NCBI GenBank assembly: GCA_049652385.1
Contig: JBASDX010000009.1
Location: forward strand, 62,001 to 126,000
Source: DMER64 sp049652385
GTDB lineage: Bacteria > Bacteroidota > Bacteroidia > Bacteroidales > UBA932
DNA length: 64,000 bases
Direction: 5' to 3'
This document shows positions 7,907 to 16,307 of this stretch, one piece after another. The notes under the pieces were generated by a model. The model searched no databases and was not told the origin of the DNA. It saw only the letters and a program-made list of their open reading frames with translations. Made by a program: the position numbers and the translations under genes. Every line of letters begins with the position of its first letter. Position 1 is the first letter of the stretch.

Positions 7907-8569
7907 ATGATATCTTCCGTTGCTAAAAAAACCGTTATGAGCCTGACAGGATTGTTTTTAATCTTGTTTCTAACGCTCCATGCCACGGCCAATATTACAC
8001 TTTTATGGGGAAAAGAAGCTTACGATGCCGTCACTCATTTTATGGGAACCCATCCGTTCATACAAATCATGGTTCCCGTATTGGCCCTTGGGTTTGTAAT
8101 ACACATTGGCCTGTCTTTTTGGATATCCTATACCAACCTGAGAGCCAGGGGTTCTGAAAGATACCATTCCGGGCACAAGTCAAAGGGGCTGGGATTTGGG
8201 CATTGGTCTTCCCGCAACATGTTGGTACTTGGAGTAATAATTTTAGGTTTTATAGTCTTGCACCTTTCTCAATTCTGGGTAAAAATGCAATGGCAGCAAT
8301 GGATAGGAGGCAATCCTCAAAACGGATACGTATTAGTTGTCCACACATTGGGGACACCCTGGATTGCCGCTTGTTATTTCATTTGGTTTGCGGCCCTGTG
8401 GATGCATATCAACCACGGCTTCTGGTCGGCTTTTCAAACGTTGGGCCTGAGCAGCAAAAGATGGCTGCCGATTCTGAGGATTGCAGCCTTTGTTTATTCT
8501 ACCTTTCTTTTTGTGGTTTTTGCTCTGGTTGTAATCCGGTGCCTGTTTATTCCCTCCCCACTTGCCTGA
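7907..8569 (+). CDS. sdhC: Succinate dehydrogenase/fumarate reductase cytochrome b subunit (b558 family)
   Basis: Di-haem membrane anchor that passes electrons between quinone and the flavoprotein/iron-sulfur subunits. It has 220 residues and five hydrophobic helices. Family features are KKTVMSLTGLFLILFLTLH, WISYTNLRARGSERY, SSRNMLVLGVIILGFIVLHLSQFW, and WMHINHGFWSAFQTLGL, with conserved His residues as haem ligands. In Bacteroidales the gene is normally followed by the A and B subunit genes. Here the next gene is convergent and unrelated, so this copy is an orphan in the window. The 3' end overlaps that convergent gene by 23 bp. Confidence 0.93.
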   Translation: MISSVAKKTVMSLTGLFLILFLTLHATANITLLWGKEAYDAVTHFMGTHPFIQIMVPVLALGFVIHIGLSFWISYTNLRARGSERYHSGHKSKGLGFGHWSSRNMLVLGVIILGFIVLHLSQFWVKMQWQQWIGGNPQNGYVLVVHTLGTPWIAACYFIWFAALWMHINHGFWSAFQTLGLSSKRWLPILRIAAFVYSTFLFVVFALVVIRCLFIPSPLA

Positions 8570-9032
8570 AATAATACTCCATGTGGCGTGCCACACGCAT
8601 GACATCACGACGCATGCCGTCTATCAAAAGGGGATTCTCATTATAATCGAGTATGATTTTATCTTCAAAAACGCGGAACAAACGCATATCCCACCGGCTT
8701 GCTCTGAATACCATCATACTGCTTTCGTCCGATACCAATAAAAAACCGGCTTCTGCAAAAAACTTGCAAACCATTTCTTTATCTTCTGCGTTAAACCTGG
8801 GTACCGTTATGTCTTTTCTGATAAAGCCAATGAATGGATACACCGCTGAAAAAGCAATAATCAATAAAATCAAATTCCTTTGGGAGCCGGGGCGTATGAG
8901 TTCCCAAAAGGTAATTTCCTGGTTCTTGGATGTAAAATAAACAAGCGCCAGTAAAGCCAGTATAAAAACCGTATAGAAAATTATGTATTTTACTACACGG
9001 CGCAGGTAAATTCCCATGTTAAAGCCTTTCAT
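8547..9032 (-). CDS. Hypothetical membrane protein, two N-terminal transmembrane helices
   Basis: A 161-residue protein from the ATG at 9032 (MKGFNMGIYLRR). This start is preferred because a minus-strand TACATTTG box lies 24 nt upstream (9057-9064); an in-frame start at 9059 would overlap that box. Two hydrophobic helices (about YIIFYTVFILALLALVYF and ILLIIAFSAVYPFIGFI) flank a short loop. A cytoplasmic-looking domain of about 90 residues follows, with RASRWDMRLFRVFEDKIILDYNENPLLIDGMRRDVMRVARHMEYYF. The same order is familiar from uncharacterised Bacteroidales proteins, but I know no function. It overlaps the sdhC 3' end by 23 bp. Confidence 0.8.
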   Translation of the reverse strand: MKGFNMGIYLRRVVKYIIFYTVFILALLALVYFTSKNQEITFWELIRPGSQRNLILLIIAFSAVYPFIGFIRKDITVPRFNAEDKEMVCKFFAEAGFLLVSDESSMMVFRASRWDMRLFRVFEDKIILDYNENPLLIDGMRRDVMRVARHMEYYFRQVGRE

Positions 9033-9056
9033 ATGCGTAAGGTTTTGATTGCTGAG

Positions 9057-9084
9057 CAAATGTAGGTCTTTTTTACTACTTTTG
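9057..9084. promoter_or_regulatory. Divergent -7 promoter pair
   Basis: Minus-strand TACATTTG at 9057-9064 serves the membrane protein gene ending at 8547. Plus-strand TACTTTTG at 9077-9084 lies 21 nt before the ATG at 9106. The two divergent units share a compact control region. Confidence 0.55.
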
Positions 9085-9105
9085 TATGATTAACACTTTT
9101 CAAAC

Positions 9106-9963
9106 ATGGAAAAACAACTAAAAACCATTATCATTATCCTATCCATTGTAGCAATACTGTTAGCAGGAGCGCTTACATGGATATGGATTGAACGCGGCGG
9201 TGTCATTAAACAACTGAACCTGGAAAAGGAAGACCTTACTCAACAAATGGTTCAATTGCGTGCTGAGTACGATTCTCTAAGTACTACCAACGATACCCTC
9301 AATATGCGATTGATGGAGGAAAGGGAAAAGATAGACCTGCTCATTGAGCGTATCAATAAAACAGAAGCTACCAACCGGGTACGAATACGCGAGTACGAAA
9401 AGGAACTGGGAACCTTGCGCAGCATCATGCGCAGTTACATCCATCAGATAGATTCCCTGAACACCCTGAATATTGCTCTGCGCCAGGATGCATCAAAAGC
9501 CCGTGAAGAAGCCAGCCGTGCTACGCGGCAATATCAGGAATTGCAAAGCACTACAGAGGAATATGCACGTCAGGTAGAATTGGGAGCCCAATTAAAAGGC
9601 CGGGATTTTATAATGACCGGTATTACGGAAACCGGCAAAGAATCTAACCGTTCCAGCCGCATCTCTAAACTTAAAGTATGCGGAAGCCTTATTGAAAATG
9701 CCATCGCTCCCAGAGGTCCTGCCCTGGTGTATTTACGGGTTAAAGGACCGGATGGTATTTTGCTTACCAATCCGGACCAGGGAGTGTTCAACGCTGCAGG
9801 CGAACAATTGATTTATTCTGCAGTCCGGGAAATTGACTACCAGGGAAGTGAAGTGGAATTCTGCATCTTCTTTGGAGGGGTTGGATTTACCCGTGGTATG
9901 TATACTTCTGAAGTCTTTACTTCTGACGGTAAAATTGGAACAGCAGATATTCTTTTACGTTGA
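9106..9963 (+). CDS. Membrane-anchored coiled-coil protein
   Basis: A 285-residue protein with an N-terminal signal-anchor helix (TIIIILSIVAILLAGALTWIW, about residues 7-27). A long heptad-rich coiled coil follows to about residue 165 (EKEDLTQQMVQLRAEYDSL, RIREYEKELGTL, REEASRATRQYQEL). The C-terminal domain of about 110 residues is probably beta-rich (LKVCGSLIENAIAPRG, AREIDYQGSEVEFCIFFG). The topology suggests a periplasmic or envelope-spanning scaffold anchored in the inner membrane. The next gene, hemW, overlaps its stop by 4 nt, so they are co-transcribed. The function is not known to me. Confidence 0.85.
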   Translation: MEKQLKTIIIILSIVAILLAGALTWIWIERGGVIKQLNLEKEDLTQQMVQLRAEYDSLSTTNDTLNMRLMEEREKIDLLIERINKTEATNRVRIREYEKELGTLRSIMRSYIHQIDSLNTLNIALRQDASKAREEASRATRQYQELQSTTEEYARQVELGAQLKGRDFIMTGITETGKESNRSSRISKLKVCGSLIENAIAPRGPALVYLRVKGPDGILLTNPDQGVFNAAGEQLIYSAVREIDYQGSEVEFCIFFGGVGFTRGMYTSEVFTSDGKIGTADILLR

Positions 9964-11096
9964 TTTACGTTCATTTCCCTTTTTGTAAAAGCCTCTGCTC
10001 CTATTGTAGTTTTTATTCTGTCACTGCACCGGACGACATGCAGGACGTCCTGGCGGCCATACGTCAGGAGTGGCTGCTGGAGCGTTATAAATGGATACCG
10101 CTGTTATACCCTGCAGCATCTTCACACAATACTTTATATATAGGCGGAGGCACACCCAGTATTTGCCCTGTAAAAGACTTACAATACCTTGTAACTGAAT
10201 TAATTAATGACATTGTAGCCCACTCAGGAAAGGCTCCGGCAGAATGTACGCTGGAAGCCAATCCCGGAGACCTTTCCGTATCTTATTGTAAAGACCTTAT
10301 AGATATGGGCATCAACCGATTAAGTATAGGCATTCAATCGTTTATTGACAAACACCTGCTGCATATGGAGCGGCGCCACACGGCTGCAGAGGGTAAAGAA
10401 GCCTTTCATGCGGCAAGAGAAGCAGGGTTTGACAACATATCCATAGATTTGATATTTGGTTTTCCGGGACTCACCCAACAAGAATGGGAAGAAACACTTC
10501 TGCAGGCTGTTGCTTTACAACCGGATCATATAGCGGCCTACCAGCTCTCTTTGGAGCCCGATACTCCCTGGGGAGAGAGCCAAACGCTGCCTGCACAGGA
10601 AACATGCTTACAGCAATATACTTTATTGCAAAAAATATTGGAAGCGCACGGGTACATACAATACGAAGTGTCCGCCTTCTGTATGCCCGGTAAAAAAGCC
10701 GTTCACAACAGTGCCTACTGGGCACGCATACCTTATGTAGGGCTGGGGCCGGCCGCTCATTCTTTTAACGGGAAAGACCGCTACGAAAACGTTGCCGATA
10801 TCCGGAAATACATAATAGGCATACGTAAACAGACCCCGTACCGCACGTACGATCGTTTACAACCCCTTAACGTTCATAACGAGTGGATTCTGCTGCAGTT
10901 GAGAACTACAGCAGGCTTTTCCCTGAAGGGGTTGCAGGAACGGGAGGGTCAAGAGGCCGTAACCGATTTTCTTAGAAGAACACGCCTTTTGCAAGAACAA
11001 GGACTGCTTATAAAAGAGCAGGAACGTGTTTACATTCCTGCTCATGCTCTTTTTATGTCCGATTACATCATCAGAGAGTGTCTGCTGCCATGCTGA
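9960..11096 (+). CDS. hemW: HemW-like radical SAM protein (coproporphyrinogen III oxidase-like haem chaperone)
   Basis: A 378-residue radical SAM protein with CKSLCSYC at residues 9-16 (CxxxCxxC) binding the [4Fe-4S] cluster. GGGTPS and EANPGDLS follow, and then the SIGIQSF segment. A HemW-type C-terminal domain is present. True HemN has an additional N-terminal extension that is absent here. HemW proteins bind haem and are thought to deliver it rather than oxidise coproporphyrinogen. The start appears to be TTG at 9960, overlapping the upstream stop as TTGA; no in-frame ATG fits. Its 3' end overlaps the convergent DUF3109 gene by 26 bp. Confidence 0.93.
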   Translation: MIYVHFPFCKSLCSYCSFYSVTAPDDMQDVLAAIRQEWLLERYKWIPLLYPAASSHNTLYIGGGTPSICPVKDLQYLVTELINDIVAHSGKAPAECTLEANPGDLSVSYCKDLIDMGINRLSIGIQSFIDKHLLHMERRHTAAEGKEAFHAAREAGFDNISIDLIFGFPGLTQQEWEETLLQAVALQPDHIAAYQLSLEPDTPWGESQTLPAQETCLQQYTLLQKILEAHGYIQYEVSAFCMPGKKAVHNSAYWARIPYVGLGPAAHSFNGKDRYENVADIRKYIIGIRKQTPYRTYDRLQPLNVHNEWILLQLRTTAGFSLKGLQEREGQEAVTDFLRRTRLLQEQGLLIKEQERVYIPAHALFMSDYIIRECLLPC

Positions 11097-11637
11097 TGGC
11101 ACGGTACACATCTTCTCCAAAACTATGTATAAGCGGGTCTTTACAGAATTCAAATACTTTTATATTCTTTTTTGCCCCCAATTCACGCGCGGCACTGCAT
11201 ACATGCCAACGGTGGTAATTCAAACCAATAGTGCCATTAGACAATTTCTGAACACGTATGGGATATAGCCAACAAGATATGGGTTTACGAAAAGACGAAC
11301 CGTATTTTGTCCAATACTTTTCCAAGGCGCACATGCATGTATCCTTATCTATATAGGAATACGCACAATCTCCCTTCCCTATAAGCGGCGTAACGGCTTC
11401 GTCTTCTATATCAACAACCCAGCGTCCTTGTTGTTTTACGGCTTCTATTCCTGCCCTTTGCATATAAGGCAGATAGCGCTCCCATGCTGCATCCAGGAGG
11501 TTACATTCTTCTTTGCTTAAAGGTGCTCCGCTATCTCCTTCTATACAACAAGCACCTTTGCAGTCCTGCAGGTCGCAACAAAAATATTCTGTAAGAATTA
11601 ATTCGCTTACTATAATTTTATCAGAAACAATAACCAC
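11071..11637 (-). CDS. DUF3109 family cysteine-rich protein
   Basis: A 188-residue protein rich in conserved cysteines: CCDLQDCKGACCIEGDSG near the N-terminus, then CAYSYIDKDTCMCALEKY, CWLYPIRV and CSAARELG. The pattern matches DUF3109, related to YkgJ-type putative zinc/iron-chelating proteins; the metal and function are unproven. The start is GTG at 11637, only 3 nt after the stop of the upstream lipoprotein gene, so the two form an operon. The 3' end overlaps convergent hemW. Confidence 0.9.
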   Translation of the reverse strand: MVIVSDKIIVSELILTEYFCCDLQDCKGACCIEGDSGAPLSKEECNLLDAAWERYLPYMQRAGIEAVKQQGRWVVDIEDEAVTPLIGKGDCAYSYIDKDTCMCALEKYWTKYGSSFRKPISCWLYPIRVQKLSNGTIGLNYHRWHVCSAARELGAKKNIKVFEFCKDPLIHSFGEDVYRAISMAADTL

Positions 11638-11640
11638 CGC

Positions 11641-12168
11641 CTACGTACCGGAAAATTCAAGCTCTTCAGATACTATATCAGGAACCTCTTGTCCTTCTAC
11701 CTCTGCCGGATACGGATCTAATTGCATATCCTCACCATATGTATCTTTTAAATCTTGTACAAATTGGTTAATCTGCGCCATAGTCTTACTCAGGTCTACT
11801 TTCTCCTCCTGCGGCATATTTCTGTCTTCAATGTATTGCATAAGTTTCATGGCTCTTGCGACTGCTTTTACATTATGTGTATACCACAACTCTGCGTATT
11901 CGTAATCCAGTTTGACTAATGCTTCCTGCTGTTCCGGATCCATCCGGTCAAAATCAGCTTCCAGAAAAGGTTGCGCCTTTGCGTGCATCTTCACACAAGC
12001 CGCTGCCAGGTTATTGGCATCTTTCTGCGCCTGAAGAACAAACTCCCTTAACTCTTTGTTTTTCTTTAAAGATTGAGGCAGCTCCAAATTCAGGCCGGGC
12101 ACCTCCGGTTGGTTATGGCAAGCCGTTAATCCCATTATAACGGCTGCCAGCAATACAAGTCTTTTCAT
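11641..12168 (-). CDS. Hypothetical lipoprotein
   Basis: From the ATG at 12168 the product has 175 residues with a signal peptide MKRLVLLAAVIMGLTAC and lipobox cysteine at 17. A mostly helical mature region follows (LKKNKELREFVLQAQKDANNLAAACVKMHAKAQ, MDPEQQEALVKLDYEYAELW) and the C-terminus is acidic. An upstream in-frame start is rejected because it would lie before the promoter box at 12190-12197. It pairs with the DUF3109 gene downstream. No family recognised. Confidence 0.8.
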   Translation of the reverse strand: MKRLVLLAAVIMGLTACHNQPEVPGLNLELPQSLKKNKELREFVLQAQKDANNLAAACVKMHAKAQPFLEADFDRMDPEQQEALVKLDYEYAELWYTHNVKAVARAMKLMQYIEDRNMPQEEKVDLSKTMAQINQFVQDLKDTYGEDMQLDPYPAEVEGQEVPDIVSEELEFSGT

Positions 12169-12189
12169 AGTTATTAATTGTTGCAGGTA

Positions 12190-12197
12190 CAAAGGTA
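12190..12197 (-). promoter_or_regulatory. -7 promoter element for the lipoprotein-DUF3109 operon
   Basis: Minus-strand TACCTTTG, 21 nt upstream of the ATG at 12168 and just beyond the terminator of the preceding barrel-protein gene. Confidence 0.6.
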
Positions 12198-12227
12198 ATA
12201 AAAAAACCGCCCTTTTATGGGGCGGTT
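12198..12227 (-). terminator. Intrinsic terminator of the surface-protein locus
   Basis: On the minus strand, AACCGCCC (12220-12227) pairs with GGGCGGTT (12205-12212) around a 7-nt loop and is followed by a run of seven or more T. It ends leftward transcription from the barrel-protein gene at 12250. Confidence 0.8.
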
Positions 12228-12249
12228 CTATAAGAATATTCAATAATTA

Positions 12250-13104
12250 CTAAAAGCGGAATCCTATTTTCAGTTGCGGAAAGGCAAAGAATTTAAATTG
12301 CATTTCATATGCATTGTATTCTTGCCCATCTGCATACATACGGACTGCAGCATAGTAATAATTGAAAGGACGTACCTCAAGAGCTATGTTCATTCCGGGT
12401 AAGAAATTGTATTCCACCCCGGCCGTAATGGCTCCGGATATTGCATATGCTTCTCCTGCACGTCTATCGAGCGCATAAAGTTCTATAGGATCATAGCCGC
12501 CATCTACCGGGATTTCTATACCGGTATAAGGCAGGTAGGCTTGTACCCTGGCGTGTTGGAAACCTCCCAATACACCTATATAAGGGAAAAGCCTGCCGTT
12601 ACAGTTGTTGAAATAGTAGTCTGCACCAAGATTTACCAGGTATTTGTTGGTCAGTCTGCCTTCCACCCACTGTATGCCGCCCAGATCCAATAAGCCTCCG
12701 CTCTCCAGGTCAATGCCTTCAATATAATCACGCTGCGGGGTTACATCTATTTGCATAGCAAACATGGAGTGCAACGCCAAGCGGTTTGTCAGAAAGTATT
12801 TTGTTTGAATTCCCGCAATATTGGCCGCCAAGTTTTTGTTCAGGCTGCCCATTTGCAGGTAATACCCCACACTATTCCCGTATATCGGGTCTATGCCCAA
12901 TTCATAACCCGGCAAATAACCGGGCAAAAGGGGTGTGAGGTTGTCCAGGAATTCAAACCACAAACTACTCCCTAAAACCGCAGAGACCTGCACTTGTCCT
13001 GCACGCGGAGCATATACAGCACTTCCGGAGCGTTCCGCCGGTTGCGCCGCCAGGGACGCAACCGTTAGAACAGCTATCAGAAATATGCTAAGTTTTTTAC
13101 TCAT
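12250..13104 (-). CDS. Outer-membrane beta-barrel protein
   Basis: A 284-residue protein from the ATG at 13104 (MSKKLSIFLIAVLTVASLAAQ, a clear signal peptide). The mature chain alternates hydrophobic and polar residues in strand-like segments with many Tyr and Gly (YFNNCNGRLFPYIGVLGGF, AGVEYNFLPGMNIALEV). It ends with Phe in FPQLKIGFRF, the usual C-terminal signature for BAM-dependent barrels. It is 27 nt downstream of the giant coiled-coil lipoprotein gene and probably shares its transcript, suggesting a joint envelope role. Substrate unknown. Confidence 0.85.
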   Translation of the reverse strand: MSKKLSIFLIAVLTVASLAAQPAERSGSAVYAPRAGQVQVSAVLGSSLWFEFLDNLTPLLPGYLPGYELGIDPIYGNSVGYYLQMGSLNKNLAANIAGIQTKYFLTNRLALHSMFAMQIDVTPQRDYIEGIDLESGGLLDLGGIQWVEGRLTNKYLVNLGADYYFNNCNGRLFPYIGVLGGFQHARVQAYLPYTGIEIPVDGGYDPIELYALDRRAGEAYAISGAITAGVEYNFLPGMNIALEVRPFNYYYAAVRMYADGQEYNAYEMQFKFFAFPQLKIGFRF

Positions 13105-13131
13105 TATACGCAAATCTAATCCGTATGTTTA

Positions 13132-16100
13132 TTATAGATATTCAGCCAGCAGTTTTGCACGGATAGCCTCCAATGCTTGCAGTTGTTGCTGCAATTTGAT
13201 GATTTCCTGCAAGATGACTTCAATCTGTGCTTGATATATAGGTGCTTCGTTGTTAAATTCTTCATCCAGAAGTTCAAGTGCAACAACTACCTTATTCAAT
13301 TCATTTTGTTTTTCTAACAAACGTTCTTTAGCTCTGTACAAAGCTGACAACAAACCATCATCTGCCAAATTGCCACCGTTATGGGCATCCCAGGCCTGAT
13401 CAATCAAGTCTTGGTAGAAAGAAATCAATAGCTCATAAGTTCCAATTGTGGAGCTTAATGAGGTACGCTCTCTGTTCATTGTGGTCAGCTTATTGTTCTC
13501 AGCGGTGTATTTTGACAATGCTGCCTGGTACAGACCCCATTGCTCTATATACAGAGCTTCAATTCTGTCATACAGATCGTCATACTCTCCGTTCACTACA
13601 CGGTTGTAAATTGTTTGATACGATTTGTAATCACGATCTTGAACAACGGCATAGAAATAGTGTCCGGATTTTACATAAGATGCTCCTTTATTTGCCCATT
13701 CCCAAAGAATCATATCACCGGTCCAATGAACATCAGCAACACCACAATCATCTGTAACTCCCACAAGGGCAGTGAAATTCACCACCAGGTTGCAGTCGTC
13801 ATCCAAATAGGTGATGTCAAAATCCACGGACGGAATGGGACCTGTTCTGTCTTTATAAGCCTCCAGCTTAAAGAAGAACTGAGTAGCGTCTGTCGGAGAA
13901 GGCTGATTTGCATAAGGGAGCGTATCATTGAATCTGGGAGGTGTATATTTGGAGGGATTAGGAGCAATTCCTATCAGGAACGGGGACAGTTCATAATAAT
14001 AGAGACCGGTATAACCATCTATAGATGTTTGTACCATATTCTCCGTTATTACAAAAGGCACTTGCTCATTAATGTTATTGCTTTTTTTGCCTTTCAGGTT
14101 TCTGGTGTCTTGAGCCACCACGTACCATGACCTGCCAAAGGGATTGAACATAGCTTCTTCCAAACCTGTCAACGCTGTTATTGCCTTAAAATAATTTTCT
14201 ATGGCTTTGAAAAGAGCTGTCTTGGGATTCTTTGAATAACTTGACTCACTATTCATTTTTGCTTGGTATGCAGCTTTATCCATTCTTCCGAAGAAATCCC
14301 ACAATACTTGTTTTGCAGCATCATCATATTTGCCCGGATTGATGGTAACAACGGGGCCTCCATTAGGACCGTCCAGACCCAGCTCTACGGTTCTGTCTTC
14401 AAACAGCCAGTACAGGAACAACCATACATACCACTCGTTCTTGGTGATTTCAGTCAACTCACGGCCCTGTCTGCCATATACAGCCCGCATAATGTCCTTA
14501 TAAGGCATTACCTCGTTCTTGGCCAGATCATACCTCCATGATGTGGCATGTTCCCAGAACGGGGGATAGCCTTCGGGATGAGTTCCGTCCATCAGACCTT
14601 TGAGTTCTGTGACAATGGCATCCATGGCTGCCGGTTTATCTATGATGGCAATAATAGTGTTTAACACATCAATGAAAGCCTGAGCATTACCTTCAAATAT
14701 AAATTGAGCCAGCGTACCGGCGTCGAATTTAATTCCTCCCAGAATTTCTGAAATGGTAGCGCTTCCCGGCACAACAAGATTTCCTTGTCCCAACAGCCAA
14801 TTATCCAGGTGATCCATGAATAAATTAATCAAACTGTCGGCGTCGGAATACATGCTGTCGTATATACCAAGATGGGTAAAATAATCCTTCTTTTCTTTAT
14901 CATATACCTGCCATGCACTTATCCAGGCGGTATACAAAGAACCTACGTGGTCGGATGCTATGCGGGCTTTGTCGTAGTTCGATTGCCATGCATCCCAGTT
15001 TTTCTTGTAAGCCGCTGCTGCGTTATTACGAGCCGTTTCTTTAGCCTTAATATTAGCTTGCACAAGTCCGCTTTCCTGGTCTTCTTGCATCTGCACACGG
15101 GTATCATTTATGACATACAAGTCCCTGCTCATAAGGGCGAACATGTTTCCGCTTCCTGACCAGGGCCCTTGAACTATGTACTCACTTTTGCCGTTAACGC
15201 GAATGTTGGGATCGCCACCTTTATCGCTAAACACATTTTTCAGAGTAAGTTTACGGCTTAGCGTCAATGGTGCTTGAGCAGCTGCTACCGTTTGTTGTTG
15301 CCAGAAAATTTCTTCCTGCAGCTCAATATACCTGATCTCCATTTTGGCAATTTCTTCACGTAAGAAATTGATCATATCCTGGAATTCAGCCATTAAGCCG
15401 TGTAGTTCTCCATGGTAATTGTCATAAATGGCCTGATAAGCTGCCACTATTCCGGTCAGGTATTCAACTTCACATTCCAACAACATCTTATAAGTTTCCA
15501 GATCAAGGCGTATTTCCGACATGTCTTCAGGATATGTTACTTTGGTATACCACAGATACATTGCCTTGGCGTAGTTCAAGTCTACTTCAGCTTCTCCAAG
15601 TTGTAACAAAATATCCTGAATTTGTGCTGTGAGGTCATCCAGAGCGATTATCAAAGCCTGAGACAAAGTACCCAAGTTTTCCATTTTCCAAAGTTCAAAG
15701 CGCAACAGAGCTTCCTCATAATTCTGTCTTGCCTCCACAAATTGTGCTTGCAATTGTTCTATCTGCAGTTCCCATTGAGCAACGAGGAGGTCTGTTTCTG
15801 CTTTTCTGGCACGCAGGTCTTCTTCCATTTCCTGGATTCTAATTGCCCATGCTGCCGTATGGAATTCTCTCAAAGCTTCATTCCATTTCTTTTGCTCATT
15901 CTTGAGTGCTGTTTCTGCATCTATTTGCCTTGCTTGTGCTTCAATAATGGCTATGTGTGCAGCAATCACCTTTGCTTCGGCCTGCTTAAGAGCAGCTTCA
16001 GCAGCCTTAACTTGTTCTTCGGCTTGTAAAAGCGATGCCTGAGCTTTCAGCAATTCAGCCTTTGCCTGACGCATGGCTTCAATGCCGCTGCTAGGCTCGT

Positions 16101-16170
16101 TCTTAATACAGCCAACAGCGAGTACGCCCAATACTAAAAAGGCTGTACTCCATTTTAAAAATTTTTTCAT
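13132..16170 (-). CDS. Giant coiled-coil lipoprotein, 1012 aa
   Basis: Signal peptide MKKFLKWSTAFLVLGVLAVGC with the lipobox cysteine at 21. Residues about 28-170 form an Ala/Glu/Lys/Gln-rich coiled coil (AKAELLKAQASLLQAEEQVK, with 11-residue-like periodicity), extended by further helices to about 300. The central part (about 320-860) is mixed and globular with many Trp and Tyr. The C-terminal region, about 870-1012, is again coiled coil (LYRAKERLLEKQNELNKVV, EIIKLQQQLQALEAIRAKL). Such an architecture fits a long hairpin or fibre anchored by lipid. I recognise no family. Its leader is about 60 nt with a promoter at 16231-16238. The barrel-protein gene follows 27 nt downstream. Confidence 0.88.
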   Translation of the reverse strand: MKKFLKWSTAFLVLGVLAVGCIKNEPSSGIEAMRQAKAELLKAQASLLQAEEQVKAAEAALKQAEAKVIAAHIAIIEAQARQIDAETALKNEQKKWNEALREFHTAAWAIRIQEMEEDLRARKAETDLLVAQWELQIEQLQAQFVEARQNYEEALLRFELWKMENLGTLSQALIIALDDLTAQIQDILLQLGEAEVDLNYAKAMYLWYTKVTYPEDMSEIRLDLETYKMLLECEVEYLTGIVAAYQAIYDNYHGELHGLMAEFQDMINFLREEIAKMEIRYIELQEEIFWQQQTVAAAQAPLTLSRKLTLKNVFSDKGGDPNIRVNGKSEYIVQGPWSGSGNMFALMSRDLYVINDTRVQMQEDQESGLVQANIKAKETARNNAAAAYKKNWDAWQSNYDKARIASDHVGSLYTAWISAWQVYDKEKKDYFTHLGIYDSMYSDADSLINLFMDHLDNWLLGQGNLVVPGSATISEILGGIKFDAGTLAQFIFEGNAQAFIDVLNTIIAIIDKPAAMDAIVTELKGLMDGTHPEGYPPFWEHATSWRYDLAKNEVMPYKDIMRAVYGRQGRELTEITKNEWYVWLFLYWLFEDRTVELGLDGPNGGPVVTINPGKYDDAAKQVLWDFFGRMDKAAYQAKMNSESSYSKNPKTALFKAIENYFKAITALTGLEEAMFNPFGRSWYVVAQDTRNLKGKKSNNINEQVPFVITENMVQTSIDGYTGLYYYELSPFLIGIAPNPSKYTPPRFNDTLPYANQPSPTDATQFFFKLEAYKDRTGPIPSVDFDITYLDDDCNLVVNFTALVGVTDDCGVADVHWTGDMILWEWANKGASYVKSGHYFYAVVQDRDYKSYQTIYNRVVNGEYDDLYDRIEALYIEQWGLYQAALSKYTAENNKLTTMNRERTSLSSTIGTYELLISFYQDLIDQAWDAHNGGNLADDGLLSALYRAKERLLEKQNELNKVVVALELLDEEFNNEAPIYQAQIEVILQEIIKLQQQLQALEAIRAKLLAEYL

Positions 16171-16230
16171 GCATTAAAAATTTTAAGTTAAACAAAAGTT
16201 TATATGATTGTCAATGTATATATATATATG

Positions 16231-16260
16231 CAAAGTTAAACGATAATTTGAAACTGCAAA
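16231..16260 (-). promoter_or_regulatory. -7/-33 promoter for the giant coiled-coil lipoprotein
   Basis: Minus-strand TAACTTTG (16231-16238) with TTTG (16257-16260) 18 nt upstream matches the -7/-33 arrangement of this phylum. The leader to the ATG at 16170 is about 60 nt and contains a TA-dinucleotide run. The rest of spacer 16171-16307 shows nothing else. Confidence 0.6.
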
Positions 16261-16307
16261 ATAATTTTTGTTGAAAACTTGTTAAAAACCCTTGTGTTTC
16301 CAAGTTT

